A DNA stretch of 64,000 nucleotides from NCBI GenBank assembly GCA_947488175.1, contig CANKYO010000011.1, positions 62,001-126,000 of the forward strand, read 5' to 3'. Each line of letters opens with the position of its first letter. Position 1 is the stretch's first letter. The translations under genes and the position numbers were made by a program. The DNA is from an uncultured Paracoccaceae bacterium (GTDB taxonomy: Bacteria; Pseudomonadota; Alphaproteobacteria; Rhodobacterales; Rhodobacteraceae). Under the pieces are notes generated by a model. That model was not told where the DNA came from and did no database searches. It saw only the letters and a program-made list of their open reading frames with translations. Below, piece after piece: positions 54,608 to 63,289 of the stretch.

Positions 54608-55642
54608 ATGTCGATCATGAAACTGACCGCAACAACTGCGGCCATCGCCCTTACCACAACCGCTGCCTTTGCCCGTGACAACGTTCAGGTTGCCGGGTCT
54701 TCCACGGTGCTGCCCTATGCGTCCATCGTCGCCGAAGTCTTTGGCGAAAACTTCGATTTCCCGACACCCGTTATTGAATCCGGCGGCTCCTCTGCCGGCC
54801 TGAAGCGTTTCTGCGAAGGCGTCGGTGAAAATACCATCGATATCGCCAACGCATCCCGCGCGATCCGTCCCGCCGAGGTTGAAGCCTGCGCCGCAGCCGG
54901 TGTGACTGACATCATCGAAGTCCGCATCGGTTATGACGGCATCGTCTTTGCCTCTGACATCAATGGCAACGCGTTCGAATTCACCCCCGAAGACTGGTAC
55001 AAGGCGCTGGCCGCCGAGCATTTCATTGACGGTGAGCTGGTTCCGAACACGCTATCGAACTGGAATGAGGTGAACCCCGATTTCCCCGATCAGCCAATTC
55101 AGGCCTTCATCCCCGGCACCAAGCACGGCACACGTGAAGTGTTCGAAGAAAAGGTGATCCTGGCCGGTTGCGAAGATGGTGGGTTCTTCCAGGCAATGCT
55201 GGATGCAGGCGTTGACGAAGACACAGCCGAAGGCACATGCATGGCGATCCGTACCGATGGCCGGTCCGTGGACATTGACGGTGATTATACCGAAACGCTG
55301 GCGCGGATCGACGCTGACAACAACGGTATCGGCGTGTTTGGTCTGTCGTTTTATGAAAACAACACCAACAAGCTGCAGGTTGCCACGATGAATGGTGTGG
55401 TGCCGACGACAGAAAGCATTGCTGCAGGCGACTACCCTGTGTCTCGCCCGCTCTATTTCTACATCAAGGCCGCCCATATCGGCGTGATCCCTGGTCTGAA
55501 AGAATTCGCAGAGTTCTTTGTCTCTGACGAGATCGCCGGTCCTGACGGTCCGCTGGCCGAATATGGTCTGGTGTCGGATCCGGAACTGGCGGACGTGCAG
55601 GAAACCGTTGCAGACGAAGTTGTTATGGGTTCCGGAACCTGA
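54608..55642 (+). CDS. pstS: Phosphate-binding protein PstS
   Basis: PstS captures phosphate in the periplasm for PstCAB. The 344-aa precursor has a signal peptide (MSIMKLTATTAAIALTTTAAFA) and the PstS motifs VAGSSTVLPY near the start and GTKHGTREVF around the phosphate site. Four or more cysteines suggest disulfides. ATG 54608 follows GGAG; the start at 54557 is rejected. A stem-loop lies after it. Confidence 0.94.
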   Translation: MSIMKLTATTAAIALTTTAAFARDNVQVAGSSTVLPYASIVAEVFGENFDFPTPVIESGGSSAGLKRFCEGVGENTIDIANASRAIRPAEVEACAAAGVTDIIEVRIGYDGIVFASDINGNAFEFTPEDWYKALAAEHFIDGELVPNTLSNWNEVNPDFPDQPIQAFIPGTKHGTREVFEEKVILAGCEDGGFFQAMLDAGVDEDTAEGTCMAIRTDGRSVDIDGDYTETLARIDADNNGIGVFGLSFYENNTNKLQVATMNGVVPTTESIAAGDYPVSRPLYFYIKAAHIGVIPGLKEFAEFFVSDEIAGPDGPLAEYGLVSDPELADVQETVADEVVMGSGT

Positions 55643-55660
55643 TCCAAGATGAAAACAGAG

Positions 55661-55680
55661 GGGTGCGGTGCGCCGCACCC
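55661..55680. other. Stem-loop between pstS and pstC
   Basis: GGGTGCGG (55661-55668) pairs perfectly with CCGCACCC (55673-55680), loop TGCG. No T-run follows, so it probably stabilises or attenuates pstS mRNA so that the binding protein exceeds the permease. Confidence 0.65.
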
Positions 55681-55709
55681 TTCAATCCAATGAAGACCTG
55701 GATACTATC

Positions 55710-56912
55710 ATGCTGTCGCTGACGACCCCGCTTCTCATCATTCTTGCGCTGGCCGTCATCGGCTTTTTCTTGGCCAAGTCCCGTGCATTGCAGGTGGCAG
55801 GCGGTGACATTCGCGGTCTGGTATCGCTGCCCAGCCAACATGCGCTGAACACCGTGCTGGCCACGATTGTCCCCCCGCTGGCTGCGATCTTTCTGATATC
55901 CCTGTATGTTCGCATTACCGATGGCACCGGCTCATGGTTCTTTACCCTTGTTGTGATCGGCCTCGCGGTGACAGGCCTTGCGCTGTCACTGATTAGTATC
56001 AAGCAGGAAAGCCGTGCCCGAACCTACGCGGAACGGTGGATTTTGGGCCTGCTGATCTTCGCCTCGACAATTGCGATCATGACGACCGTAGGCATCGTGT
56101 TTTCGATGCTGTTCGAAACGTTCAATTTCTTCGGACAGTATGACTGGCGCGATTTCTTTCTGTCGACCAATTGGTCCCCGAATTTCCGTGGCAATTCGGA
56201 TCTGGGGATCATCCCATTGCTCTGGGGTACGCTTTATATCAGCTTCATCGCGTTGGCCTTCGCGGTGCCAATCGGACTGTTCGCCGCCATTTATCTTTCG
56301 GAATATGCCGGTCCGCGCATGCGATCCATCGCGAAACCCGCCATCGAAGTGTTGGCCGGCATCCCGACGATCGTCTATGGTCTGTTCGCGCTGATCACGG
56401 TCGGCCCCTTTCTGCGGGATTACTTCGCATCACCCATGGGCTTTGGTGAAAGCGCGTCATCTGTGATGACGGCTGGACTGGTGATGGGCGTCATGCTGAT
56501 CCCTTTCGTCAGTTCTTTGTCAGATGACATCATCAACGCGGTCCCACAGGCGATGCGTGACGGCTCGCTGGGTCTGGGGGCGACCAAATCCGAAACGATC
56601 CGACAGGTCGTCGTACCTGCAGCCCTTCCCGGGATCGTGGGCGCCATCCTACTAGCCGCATCCCGCGCGATTGGCGAAACCATGATCGTGGTGCTGGGGG
56701 CCGGGGCCGCGGCGCGCCTGTCGCTGAACCCGTTTGAGGCGATGACGACCGTCACCGTCAAGATCGTCAGCCAACTGACCGGCGACACCGATTTCGCCAG
56801 CCCTGAAACGCTGGTCGCCTTTGCCCTTGGTCTGACGCTGTTCGTCATCACCCTGGGGCTGAATGTCTTTGCCCTCTACATCGTGCGCAAATATCGGGAG
56901 CAGTACGAATGA
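55710..56912 (+). CDS. pstC: Phosphate ABC transporter permease PstC
   Basis: Membrane subunit of the Pst importer, 400 aa. It starts with hydrophobic MLSLTTPLLIILALAVIGFF, has a long loop, and the C-terminal BPD_transp_1 domain with LGATKSETIRQVVVPAALPG, the EAA-type contact loop. Roseobacter PstC is longer than E. coli PstC. The GTG at 55668 lies inside the stem-loop and is rejected. Confidence 0.93.
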   Translation: MLSLTTPLLIILALAVIGFFLAKSRALQVAGGDIRGLVSLPSQHALNTVLATIVPPLAAIFLISLYVRITDGTGSWFFTLVVIGLAVTGLALSLISIKQESRARTYAERWILGLLIFASTIAIMTTVGIVFSMLFETFNFFGQYDWRDFFLSTNWSPNFRGNSDLGIIPLLWGTLYISFIALAFAVPIGLFAAIYLSEYAGPRMRSIAKPAIEVLAGIPTIVYGLFALITVGPFLRDYFASPMGFGESASSVMTAGLVMGVMLIPFVSSLSDDIINAVPQAMRDGSLGLGATKSETIRQVVVPAALPGIVGAILLAASRAIGETMIVVLGAGAAARLSLNPFEAMTTVTVKIVSQLTGDTDFASPETLVAFALGLTLFVITLGLNVFALYIVRKYREQYE

Positions 56913-58228
56913 AAACCTCGCTTCTGAAACTGGACACGCGAACCAAGAAGCGCAACGCGGCAGAGGCGCGGTTCAAGGCCTATGGGCTTACGGCGATCAT
57001 CATTGCCATGCTGGCGCTGCTGATCCTGCTGACCTCGGTGCTGGGCAATGGTCTCAGCTCATTCCGGCAAACCTTTATCACGCTGAATGTGGAACTGGTC
57101 GAAGACAAGCTGGACAAATCAGGCGTGCGTGATCTGGAGGTCATGTCCAAGGTGACGACGATCAGCTACGCGCCGTTGTTGCGCGATGCACTAATTGCCG
57201 AGCTGGATGAACGGGGTATCGAAAACCCGCTGTCAAACCGAGATCTGGGTGACATGATTTCCAAGGAGGCAGCGGCAACGGTGCGCAACCGCGTGCTGGC
57301 AAACCTTGATCTGGTGGGGCAGACGATCACATTTGACGTCCTCGCCTCTGGCCGCATCGATGCCTTCTTCAAAGGCGATGTCACAATGGAAAGCGCTGTG
57401 CTTGACAGCAACACCTCACCCGAGGCGTTGACCATCGCCCAGCAACTTGCCGATGTCGGCGTGATCGAGACCAAGTTCAACTGGAATTTCTTTGTCTGGC
57501 CTGACGCATCGGTTCAGCGACCCGAGGCCGCGGGTCTGGGCGTGGCTATTCTGGGATCACTTTACATGATGATTGTGGTGCTGGTCCTGGCGCTGCCCAT
57601 TGGCGTGGCATCGTCGATCTATCTTGAAGAGTTCGCACCGAAAAATCGCTGGACCGACCTGATCGAGGTGAATATCTCAAACCTCGCTGCGGTGCCGTCG
57701 ATAGTATATGGAATCCTTGGGTTGGCGATCTTCATCAACTTCATGGAATTCAACCAATCCTCGCCACTTGTGGGTGGTCTGGTCTTGACGCTGATGACGC
57801 TGCCCACGATCATCATATCGACTCGGGCGGCACTGAAATCCGTGCCGCCATCAATCCGGGATGCGGCACTGGGCGTCGGGGCGTCAAAGATGCAGTCGGT
57901 ATTCCACCATGTACTGCCACTGGCGGCACCCGGCATTCTGACCGGCACGATCATCGGACTGGCGCAAGCCCTGGGCGAGACGGCCCCGCTCTTGCTGATC
58001 GGCATGGTGGCTTTTGTCCGCGAATATCCCGCCGCCTACACACCCGAGGCCGGACTGTTCGGTGAGGCGTCAACGGCGCTACCGGTGCAGGTTTTTAACT
58101 GGACACAGCGGTCTGATCCGGCCTTTGTTGAACGGGCCTCTGGCGCGATCATCACGTTGCTTGTGTTCCTTCTGATTATGAACGCGGTTGCGATTTACTT
58201 GCGCCGCCGCTTTGAACGGCGCTGGTAG
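56909..58228 (+). CDS. pstA: Phosphate ABC transporter permease PstA
   Basis: The second permease, 439 aa. The N-terminal region (first helix near 25-48, then about 140 residues with DLEVMSKVTTISYAPLLRDAL) is the DUF3333-like insertion of alphaproteobacterial PstA, and the C-terminal half is the standard permease domain with LGVGASKMQSVFHHVLPLAAPGI. The overlap with pstC is ATGA. Confidence 0.93.
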   Translation: MKTSLLKLDTRTKKRNAAEARFKAYGLTAIIIAMLALLILLTSVLGNGLSSFRQTFITLNVELVEDKLDKSGVRDLEVMSKVTTISYAPLLRDALIAELDERGIENPLSNRDLGDMISKEAAATVRNRVLANLDLVGQTITFDVLASGRIDAFFKGDVTMESAVLDSNTSPEALTIAQQLADVGVIETKFNWNFFVWPDASVQRPEAAGLGVAILGSLYMMIVVLVLALPIGVASSIYLEEFAPKNRWTDLIEVNISNLAAVPSIVYGILGLAIFINFMEFNQSSPLVGGLVLTLMTLPTIIISTRAALKSVPPSIRDAALGVGASKMQSVFHHVLPLAAPGILTGTIIGLAQALGETAPLLLIGMVAFVREYPAAYTPEAGLFGEASTALPVQVFNWTQRSDPAFVERASGAIITLLVFLLIMNAVAIYLRRRFERRW

Positions 58229-58238
58229 GAGAGCCTAA

Positions 58239-59039
58239 ATGGAAGATATGTATCACGCGGACCGGGCCATGAGCACACAGCAAGACACCAAGATCTCAGC
58301 CAAAGGCGTTCAGGTTTACTATGCCGATAACCACGCCATCAAGGATGTGAATGTCGAGATCGCGGACAAGACCGTGACCGCCTTTATCGGGCCTTCGGGC
58401 TGTGGCAAATCCACCTTTCTACGCTGCCTGAACCGGATGAATGACACCATCGATACCTGCCGGGTCGAAGGGGATATTCTGCTGGACGGCGAAGACATCT
58501 ATGACCCCAAGGTTGATCCAGTGCAGCTACGGGCCAAGGTCGGTATGGTGTTTCAGAAGCCCAACCCGTTTCCAAAGTCGATCTATGACAATGTTGCCTA
58601 TGGGCCGAAGATTCATGGTCTTGCGCGTAACAAGGCAGAACTTGATGAAATCGTTGAGAAATCCCTGCGCAAGGCAGCACTTTGGAACGAAGCCAAGGAT
58701 CGTCTGAATGCGCCTGGCACAGGCCTGTCAGGTGGCCAGCAGCAGCGGCTTTGTATTGCCCGCGCAATTGCGACCGCGCCTGAAGTTCTGTTGATGGATG
58801 AACCCTGTTCGGCGCTCGACCCGATTGCAACGGCACAGGTCGAGGAACTGATTGACGAACTGCGCCAAAGCTTTTCGGTGGTGATCGTCACGCACTCCAT
58901 GCAGCAGGCGGCACGGGTCAGTCAGAAAACCGCGTTTTTCCACCTCGGGAATCTGGTGGAGTATGACGACACGGACAAGATATTCACCAATCCCGAAGAC
59001 AGCCGAACGGAAAGCTATATTTCCGGCCGGATCGGGTAA
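58239..59039 (+). CDS. pstB: Phosphate ABC transporter ATP-binding protein PstB
   Basis: ATPase subunit, 266 aa, with Walker [10 protein letters not shown], signature LSGGQQQR, Walker [13 protein letters not shown] and the H-loop VTHSM. AGGAG precedes ATG 58239; a second in-frame start MSTQQD (58269) is also possible. Confidence 0.96.
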   Translation: MEDMYHADRAMSTQQDTKISAKGVQVYYADNHAIKDVNVEIADKTVTAFIGPSGCGKSTFLRCLNRMNDTIDTCRVEGDILLDGEDIYDPKVDPVQLRAKVGMVFQKPNPFPKSIYDNVAYGPKIHGLARNKAELDEIVEKSLRKAALWNEAKDRLNAPGTGLSGGQQQRLCIARAIATAPEVLLMDEPCSALDPIATAQVEELIDELRQSFSVVIVTHSMQQAARVSQKTAFFHLGNLVEYDDTDKIFTNPEDSRTESYISGRIG

Positions 59040-59048
59040 GGAGCGCAT

Positions 59049-59759
59049 ATGATGCACGAACATATTTCATCGGCCTATGATCGCGATCTTGAGGGCATCA
59101 CCACACTGATCATGACCATGGGTGGGCTTGTTGAGGACGCGATCCTGAAGGCTGCCAAGTCGCTGGCTGACCGCGACGTTGAATTGGCAGAAAAGGTCAA
59201 AGCGGGCGACAAGGCGATTGACGCGCTTGAAATGCAAATCAACGAAGAGGCCGCGCGGACCATCGCGCTAAGAGCGCCTGTTTCCAAGGACTTGCGATCC
59301 ATTCTTACAGTTCTCAGGCTGGCCGCGTCACTGGAACGGATTGGCGATTATGCCAAGAATATCGCCAAACGCACCAGCGTGTTGGTCGAGATGAGCCCGG
59401 TGAACGGCTCTGATGCTGCGCTGCGTCGGATGGCGCGCGAGGTCGAGCAAATGCTCAAGGATACGCTGGATGCCTATGTGCGCGGTGACGCGGAACTGGC
59501 CGAGGATGTGCGCCAGCGCGATCACGAAGTGGACCAGATGTATAATGCGCTTTTCCGCGAGTTCCTGACCTTCATGATGGAAGACCCGCGCAACATCACG
59601 GCGTGCATGCATCTGCATTTCATGGCCAAGAATATTGAGCGGATGGGTGATCTGACCACCAATATGGCCGAGCAGGTGATCTATCTGGTGACTGGTGAAA
59701 TGCCGGATGAGGCGCGGCCCAAGGGTGACAAAACAGCCTATGTAACTGACCCCAGCTAA
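59049..59759 (+). CDS. phoU: Phosphate signalling protein PhoU
   Basis: PhoU links Pst transport to PhoR and represses the regulon when phosphate is ample. The 236-aa protein consists of two three-helix PhoU repeats with conserved E/D-x-x-x-D motifs (VKAGDKAIDALE and VRQRDHEVDQMY) that bind metal. AAGGAG precedes ATG 59049 and MM follows; the second ATG is an alternative. Confidence 0.95.
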   Translation: MMHEHISSAYDRDLEGITTLIMTMGGLVEDAILKAAKSLADRDVELAEKVKAGDKAIDALEMQINEEAARTIALRAPVSKDLRSILTVLRLAASLERIGDYAKNIAKRTSVLVEMSPVNGSDAALRRMAREVEQMLKDTLDAYVRGDAELAEDVRQRDHEVDQMYNALFREFLTFMMEDPRNITACMHLHFMAKNIERMGDLTTNMAEQVIYLVTGEMPDEARPKGDKTAYVTDPS

Positions 59760-59764
59760 AACCG

Positions 59765-60451
59765 ATGGCACAACAACCACATGTTCTTGTCGTGGAAGAC
59801 GAACCCGCCCAAAGGGAGGTTTTAGCCTATAATCTGGAGGCCGAAGGATTTCGCGTCACCCTCGCCGAAAATGGCGAAGATGGTCTGATTTGCGTGGATG
59901 AGGATACGCCTGATGTGATCGTTCTGGATTGGATGATGCCGCATCTGTCAGGCATCGAAGTGTGCCGCCGGTTGAAGATCAAGCCAGAAACCCGTGCGAT
60001 TCCGATCATTATGCTGTCGGCGCGTTCAGAAGAGGTTGATAAGGTGCGCGGTCTGGAAACCGGTGCGGATGATTATGTGGTCAAGCCGTATTCTGTCTAT
60101 GAACTGATGGCCCGCGTCCGCGCTCAGCTGCGCCGCGTGCGCCCCGCCACGGTCGGCCAGGTCTTGACCTATGACGACATTGTTCTGGATGCCGAAACCC
60201 ATCGGGTCACACGGGGTGACAACCAGCTAAAACTTGGCCCAACTGAGTTTCGGCTGCTGACCACTTTCATGGAAAAACCGGGCCGGGTCTGGTCGCGGGA
60301 TATGCTGCTTGATCGGGTCTGGGGCCGCGATATTTACGTCGATACAAGGACGGTCGATGTACATGTGGGGCGGTTGCGCAAGGTGCTGACACAACATGGT
60401 GGCAGCGACCCGGTGCGTACCGTGCGGGGCACCGGATATGCGCTGGGGTAA
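59765..60451 (+). CDS. phoB: Phosphate response regulator PhoB
   Basis: PhoB activates Pho-box promoters when phosphorylated. The 228-aa protein has a receiver (VVEDEPAQREVLAYNLEAEG, acceptor Asp in VIVLDWMMP) and an OmpR-type winged helix with PTEFRLLTTFMEKPGRVWSR and VRTVRGTGYAL. It lies at the end of the pst operon, with its kinase gene phoR at the head. Confidence 0.96.
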   Translation: MAQQPHVLVVEDEPAQREVLAYNLEAEGFRVTLAENGEDGLICVDEDTPDVIVLDWMMPHLSGIEVCRRLKIKPETRAIPIIMLSARSEEVDKVRGLETGADDYVVKPYSVYELMARVRAQLRRVRPATVGQVLTYDDIVLDAETHRVTRGDNQLKLGPTEFRLLTTFMEKPGRVWSRDMLLDRVWGRDIYVDTRTVDVHVGRLRKVLTQHGGSDPVRTVRGTGYALG

Positions 60452-60477
60452 GGGTGAAACAGCGGCAGCTGCCCCGA

Positions 60478-60702
60478 TCATTCTGCCCCGTCGTTGATGG
60501 CGTTCACAGCAAGAAATGCCAGCAGAATTCCCAGAACGACATAGCTTGCGTTGATGGACGATGATTTCGCGGCCTCCGATCCCCAGCTATCGGTGGCAGC
60601 GGCAGGTGCCTGTTGCACGTTCCCGTTCAGACCATCGGCCAGGGCGGGGCTTGTGGCGAAGATGACGGCGCTTGCCGCAGCTGCAGTGATCAGTTTACGC
60701 AT
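60478..60702 (-). CDS. Small signal-peptide protein with C-terminal membrane helix
   Basis: A 74-aa protein with a signal peptide (MRKLITAAAASAVIFATSPALA) and a C-terminal hydrophobic helix (YVVLGILLAFLAVNAIN) ending acidic. A type I small membrane protein is likely. AAGGAAA lies upstream. It is convergent to phoB and in line with gnd (57 bp gap). No family recognised. Confidence 0.65.
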   Translation of the reverse strand: MRKLITAAAASAVIFATSPALADGLNGNVQQAPAAATDSWGSEAAKSSSINASYVVLGILLAFLAVNAINDGAE

Positions 60703-60759
60703 ATCGTTTCCTTTCAGTTTTACCGGAACGCTAGCAGACCAACGCCCGGACGCAATTGC

Positions 60760-62160
60760 TCAGTTGCCCCATGGTCCGTGTTGACCGGTGCCACCATCAA
60801 CTCGTTCAAACCCATGCGCGCCGAAGAAATCACGCTGACCTTGGATCATGTTTGCCGTGCCCCGTGCCGTGCGCATCGCGTCGAAATAGGCGAGGCCCGA
60901 TGACAGGGCGGGCACGGCCAACCCATGCAGCGCCGCCTGTGCCACTACGCGCCGCAACGCATCATGATTGGCTTTCAGCATATCGGCGAATTTGGGCGCG
61001 AACATCAGCGTGCGGTCCGCGTCCTCTACCAGTGCAGTGGCCATGTCATCCAGCATCGCCGACCGGATGATGCAGCCAGCGCGCCAGACCTTGGCGATCT
61101 CGGGCAGGGGCAGCGCCCAGCCAAATGCGTTTGACGCCTTGGCAATCATATCGAACCCTTGGGTGTAGCACAGGATCTTACCGGCGATCAGCGCGCGTTC
61201 CAATGTATCGGTGGACAGGATGTCATGGGGCAGACGATGGGGGGCGGTGCCGAACAGATCCTCGCCCGACGCGCGCGCATCGCGCTGTGATGACAGGTTG
61301 CGGGCCACGACCGCAGCCTCGATCGCGGGGATGGGAGCGGCCAGATGCTGCGCCTCGATCACCGTCCAGCGTCCAGTGCCTTTCTGGCCAGCCGCATCCA
61401 CGATCACTTCGAGCATTGGCTTGCCTGTCTTGGGGTCGGTGGCGCCCGCCACCTTGCCGGAGATTTCGATCAGGTATGATTTGAGCGGGCCGTTGTCCCA
61501 GCCAGAAAACGTGTCAGCGATGCTGGCATCATCCATGGCCAGACCATCGCGCATGATGCCGTAAACTTCTGCAATCATTTGCATATCGGCGTATTCGATG
61601 CCGTTGTGGACGGCCTTGACGAAATGCCCGGCGCCTTCTTCGCCCATCCATGTGGCACAGGCCTCGCCTTCATGTTTCGCGGCGATGGCGTTGAGGATAT
61701 GTGCGACCCGATCCCAATGCGCGCGCTTGCCGCCACCCATGATCGACGGGCCGAACCGTGCCCCTTCTTCGCCGCCGGACACGCCGATGCCAAGGAACGG
61801 TTTGTCGCCTGCATCCCGCGCGCGCCGGTTTGTGTCATGGAAATTGGCGTTGCCTGCGTCGATGATCATGTCGTCGTCATCAAGAAGCGGGCGCAGTGCG
61901 TCGATCTGGTCATCGACGGGTTGTCCGGCGGGTACCATCAGGATGATGGCGCGCGGTTTTGCGATGGCATCGACGAGGTCCTGCAGTGTTTCCGTTGCCG
62001 TGATATGATCCGCCAGATCGCCAGCATTTTTGTGGAAGTCCTGCGTTCTGGCGGTTGTCCTGTTCCAGACGGCAATATCAAATCCGTTATCCGCGATATT
62101 CAGCGCCAGTGCAGCACCCATGGTACCAAGGCCGATCAGGCCAATTTCTGCTTTGCTCAT
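60760..62160 (-). CDS. gnd: 6-phosphogluconate dehydrogenase, decarboxylating
   Basis: Gnd oxidatively decarboxylates 6-phosphogluconate to ribulose 5-phosphate with NADP in the pentose phosphate pathway. The 466-aa protein has the Rossmann motif GLGTMGAALALN, the catalytic GVSGGEEGARFGPSIMGGG and DAGQKGTGRW, and a C-terminal tail TGQHGPWGN that is characteristic of the long family. ATG 62160 is chosen; the extension to 62235 is unlike the family. Confidence 0.95.
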   Translation of the reverse strand: MSKAEIGLIGLGTMGAALALNIADNGFDIAVWNRTTARTQDFHKNAGDLADHITATETLQDLVDAIAKPRAIILMVPAGQPVDDQIDALRPLLDDDDMIIDAGNANFHDTNRRARDAGDKPFLGIGVSGGEEGARFGPSIMGGGKRAHWDRVAHILNAIAAKHEGEACATWMGEEGAGHFVKAVHNGIEYADMQMIAEVYGIMRDGLAMDDASIADTFSGWDNGPLKSYLIEISGKVAGATDPKTGKPMLEVIVDAAGQKGTGRWTVIEAQHLAAPIPAIEAAVVARNLSSQRDARASGEDLFGTAPHRLPHDILSTDTLERALIAGKILCYTQGFDMIAKASNAFGWALPLPEIAKVWRAGCIIRSAMLDDMATALVEDADRTLMFAPKFADMLKANHDALRRVVAQAALHGLAVPALSSGLAYFDAMRTARGTANMIQGQRDFFGAHGFERVDGGTGQHGPWGN

Positions 62161-62320
62161 GTGGTGGGGTTCCCGGCCTGTTTTGTCATTTGTGGCCCGG
62201 TATAGGGAAAACGGCGCCGGTTGAAAACGGCCCAAGGCAGGAAATCCTGACCTTTCGCCCCTTGCAATTTCTCAAAACGTGAGCAATGTTCATGAATGTC
62301 CGGAAAGGAAGACAAACGTC

Positions 62321-63289
62321 ATGAAGGTGTTGGGTATCGGTTCCTATCTGCCACGCGAGGCGAGGCCATCGACGTGGTTTGATGATCGTTTGGGGTTGCC
62401 GCCCGGACAGGTGGAGAAATTGACCAGTGTACGCAGCCGCCACTGCTGCAGCGATGATGAAAGTCAGATCACGATGGGTGTGGCCGCAGCGGCCAGCGCC
62501 GTGGAAGACGCAGGTGTGCGCCCGGAGGATATCGACCTGATTATTGGGGCGTCTGCGGTCCCATACCAACCCATTCCGGCAACGGCCCCCTTGTATCAGC
62601 GTGGTCTGGGCATCCCTGATGGTGCCGCCTATGCCTTTGACGTCAACAGCACCTGCCTGAGCTTTGTGACGGCGCTCGATGTCTGTGACGGGTTGTTGCG
62701 CAGCGGGCGATATACGCGGGCGCTGATCATCTCGTCCGAGGTCGCATCGCGCGCCTTGCCGTGGGACGAAAGGCCCGAGGTGGCCGGGCTTTTTGGTGAC
62801 GGCGCCGCCGCGGTTGTGGTTGAGGCGGGGGACGACTTGTTACAGGTCCGGTTACGCACCTATCCCAGCGTTTACGAGTGCTGCGGCATCGGGGCCGGCG
62901 GCACACGGTTCGATTTCCGCAGCGAAGCCGAAGCATTTGCCGCCCACAGCCTGTTCGACATGAATGGCAAGGATCTGTTCCGGATCACGACCAAGCATTT
63001 CGTACCCTTCGTCGATGATCTGTTGGCGCAGGCCGGTTGGACCCGTGATACGGTTGATCTGGTGGTGCCGCATCAGGCGAGCCCCATGGCGCTGGCCCGG
63101 ATGATCCGCCAATGCGGTTTTGCCGAAAGCAAGGTTGTCGATATCTGCGGGACGGTTGGCAACCAGATTGCAGCCTCGATCCCTTATGGGCTGTGCAGCG
63201 CAAAGGATCGGCTGAAACGGGGTGACAAGGTTTTGTTGCTGGGCACGTCGGCGGGCGTGTCTTTTGGCGGCGCGGCGTTGGTTTACTGA
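62321..63289 (+). CDS. 3-oxoacyl-ACP synthase III-like condensing enzyme
   Basis: A FabH/OleA-like thiolase-fold enzyme of 322 aa. The catalytic triad is clear: Cys112 in STCLSF, His251 in VPHQAS and Asn281 in GNQIAAS. It is not the house FabH, because no plsX-fabH operon surrounds it; the following overlapping gene is an NAD-dependent epimerase. This pair resembles OleA-OleD-type or other beta-lactone/hydrocarbon clusters, but only two genes are visible. The ATG at 62321 follows AAAGGAAG. Confidence 0.88.
   Translation: MKVLGIGSYLPREARPSTWFDDRLGLPPGQVEKLTSVRSRHCCSDDESQITMGVAAAASAVEDAGVRPEDIDLIIGASAVPYQPIPATAPLYQRGLGIPDGAAYAFDVNSTCLSFVTALDVCDGLLRSGRYTRALIISSEVASRALPWDERPEVAGLFGDGAAAVVVEAGDDLLQVRLRTYPSVYECCGIGAGGTRFDFRSEAEAFAAHSLFDMNGKDLFRITTKHFVPFVDDLLAQAGWTRDTVDLVVPHQASPMALARMIRQCGFAESKVVDICGTVGNQIAASIPYGLCSAKDRLKRGDKVLLLGTSAGVSFGGAALVY

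Noticed and set aside
55668..55709. GTG start for pstC
   Set aside because: It is part of the stem-loop after pstS; ATG 55710 begins the hydrophobic first helix.
60463..60472. GGCAGCTGCC palindrome between phoB and the small membrane gene
   Set aside because: Five-bp arms with no loop or T-run; too short for a terminator.
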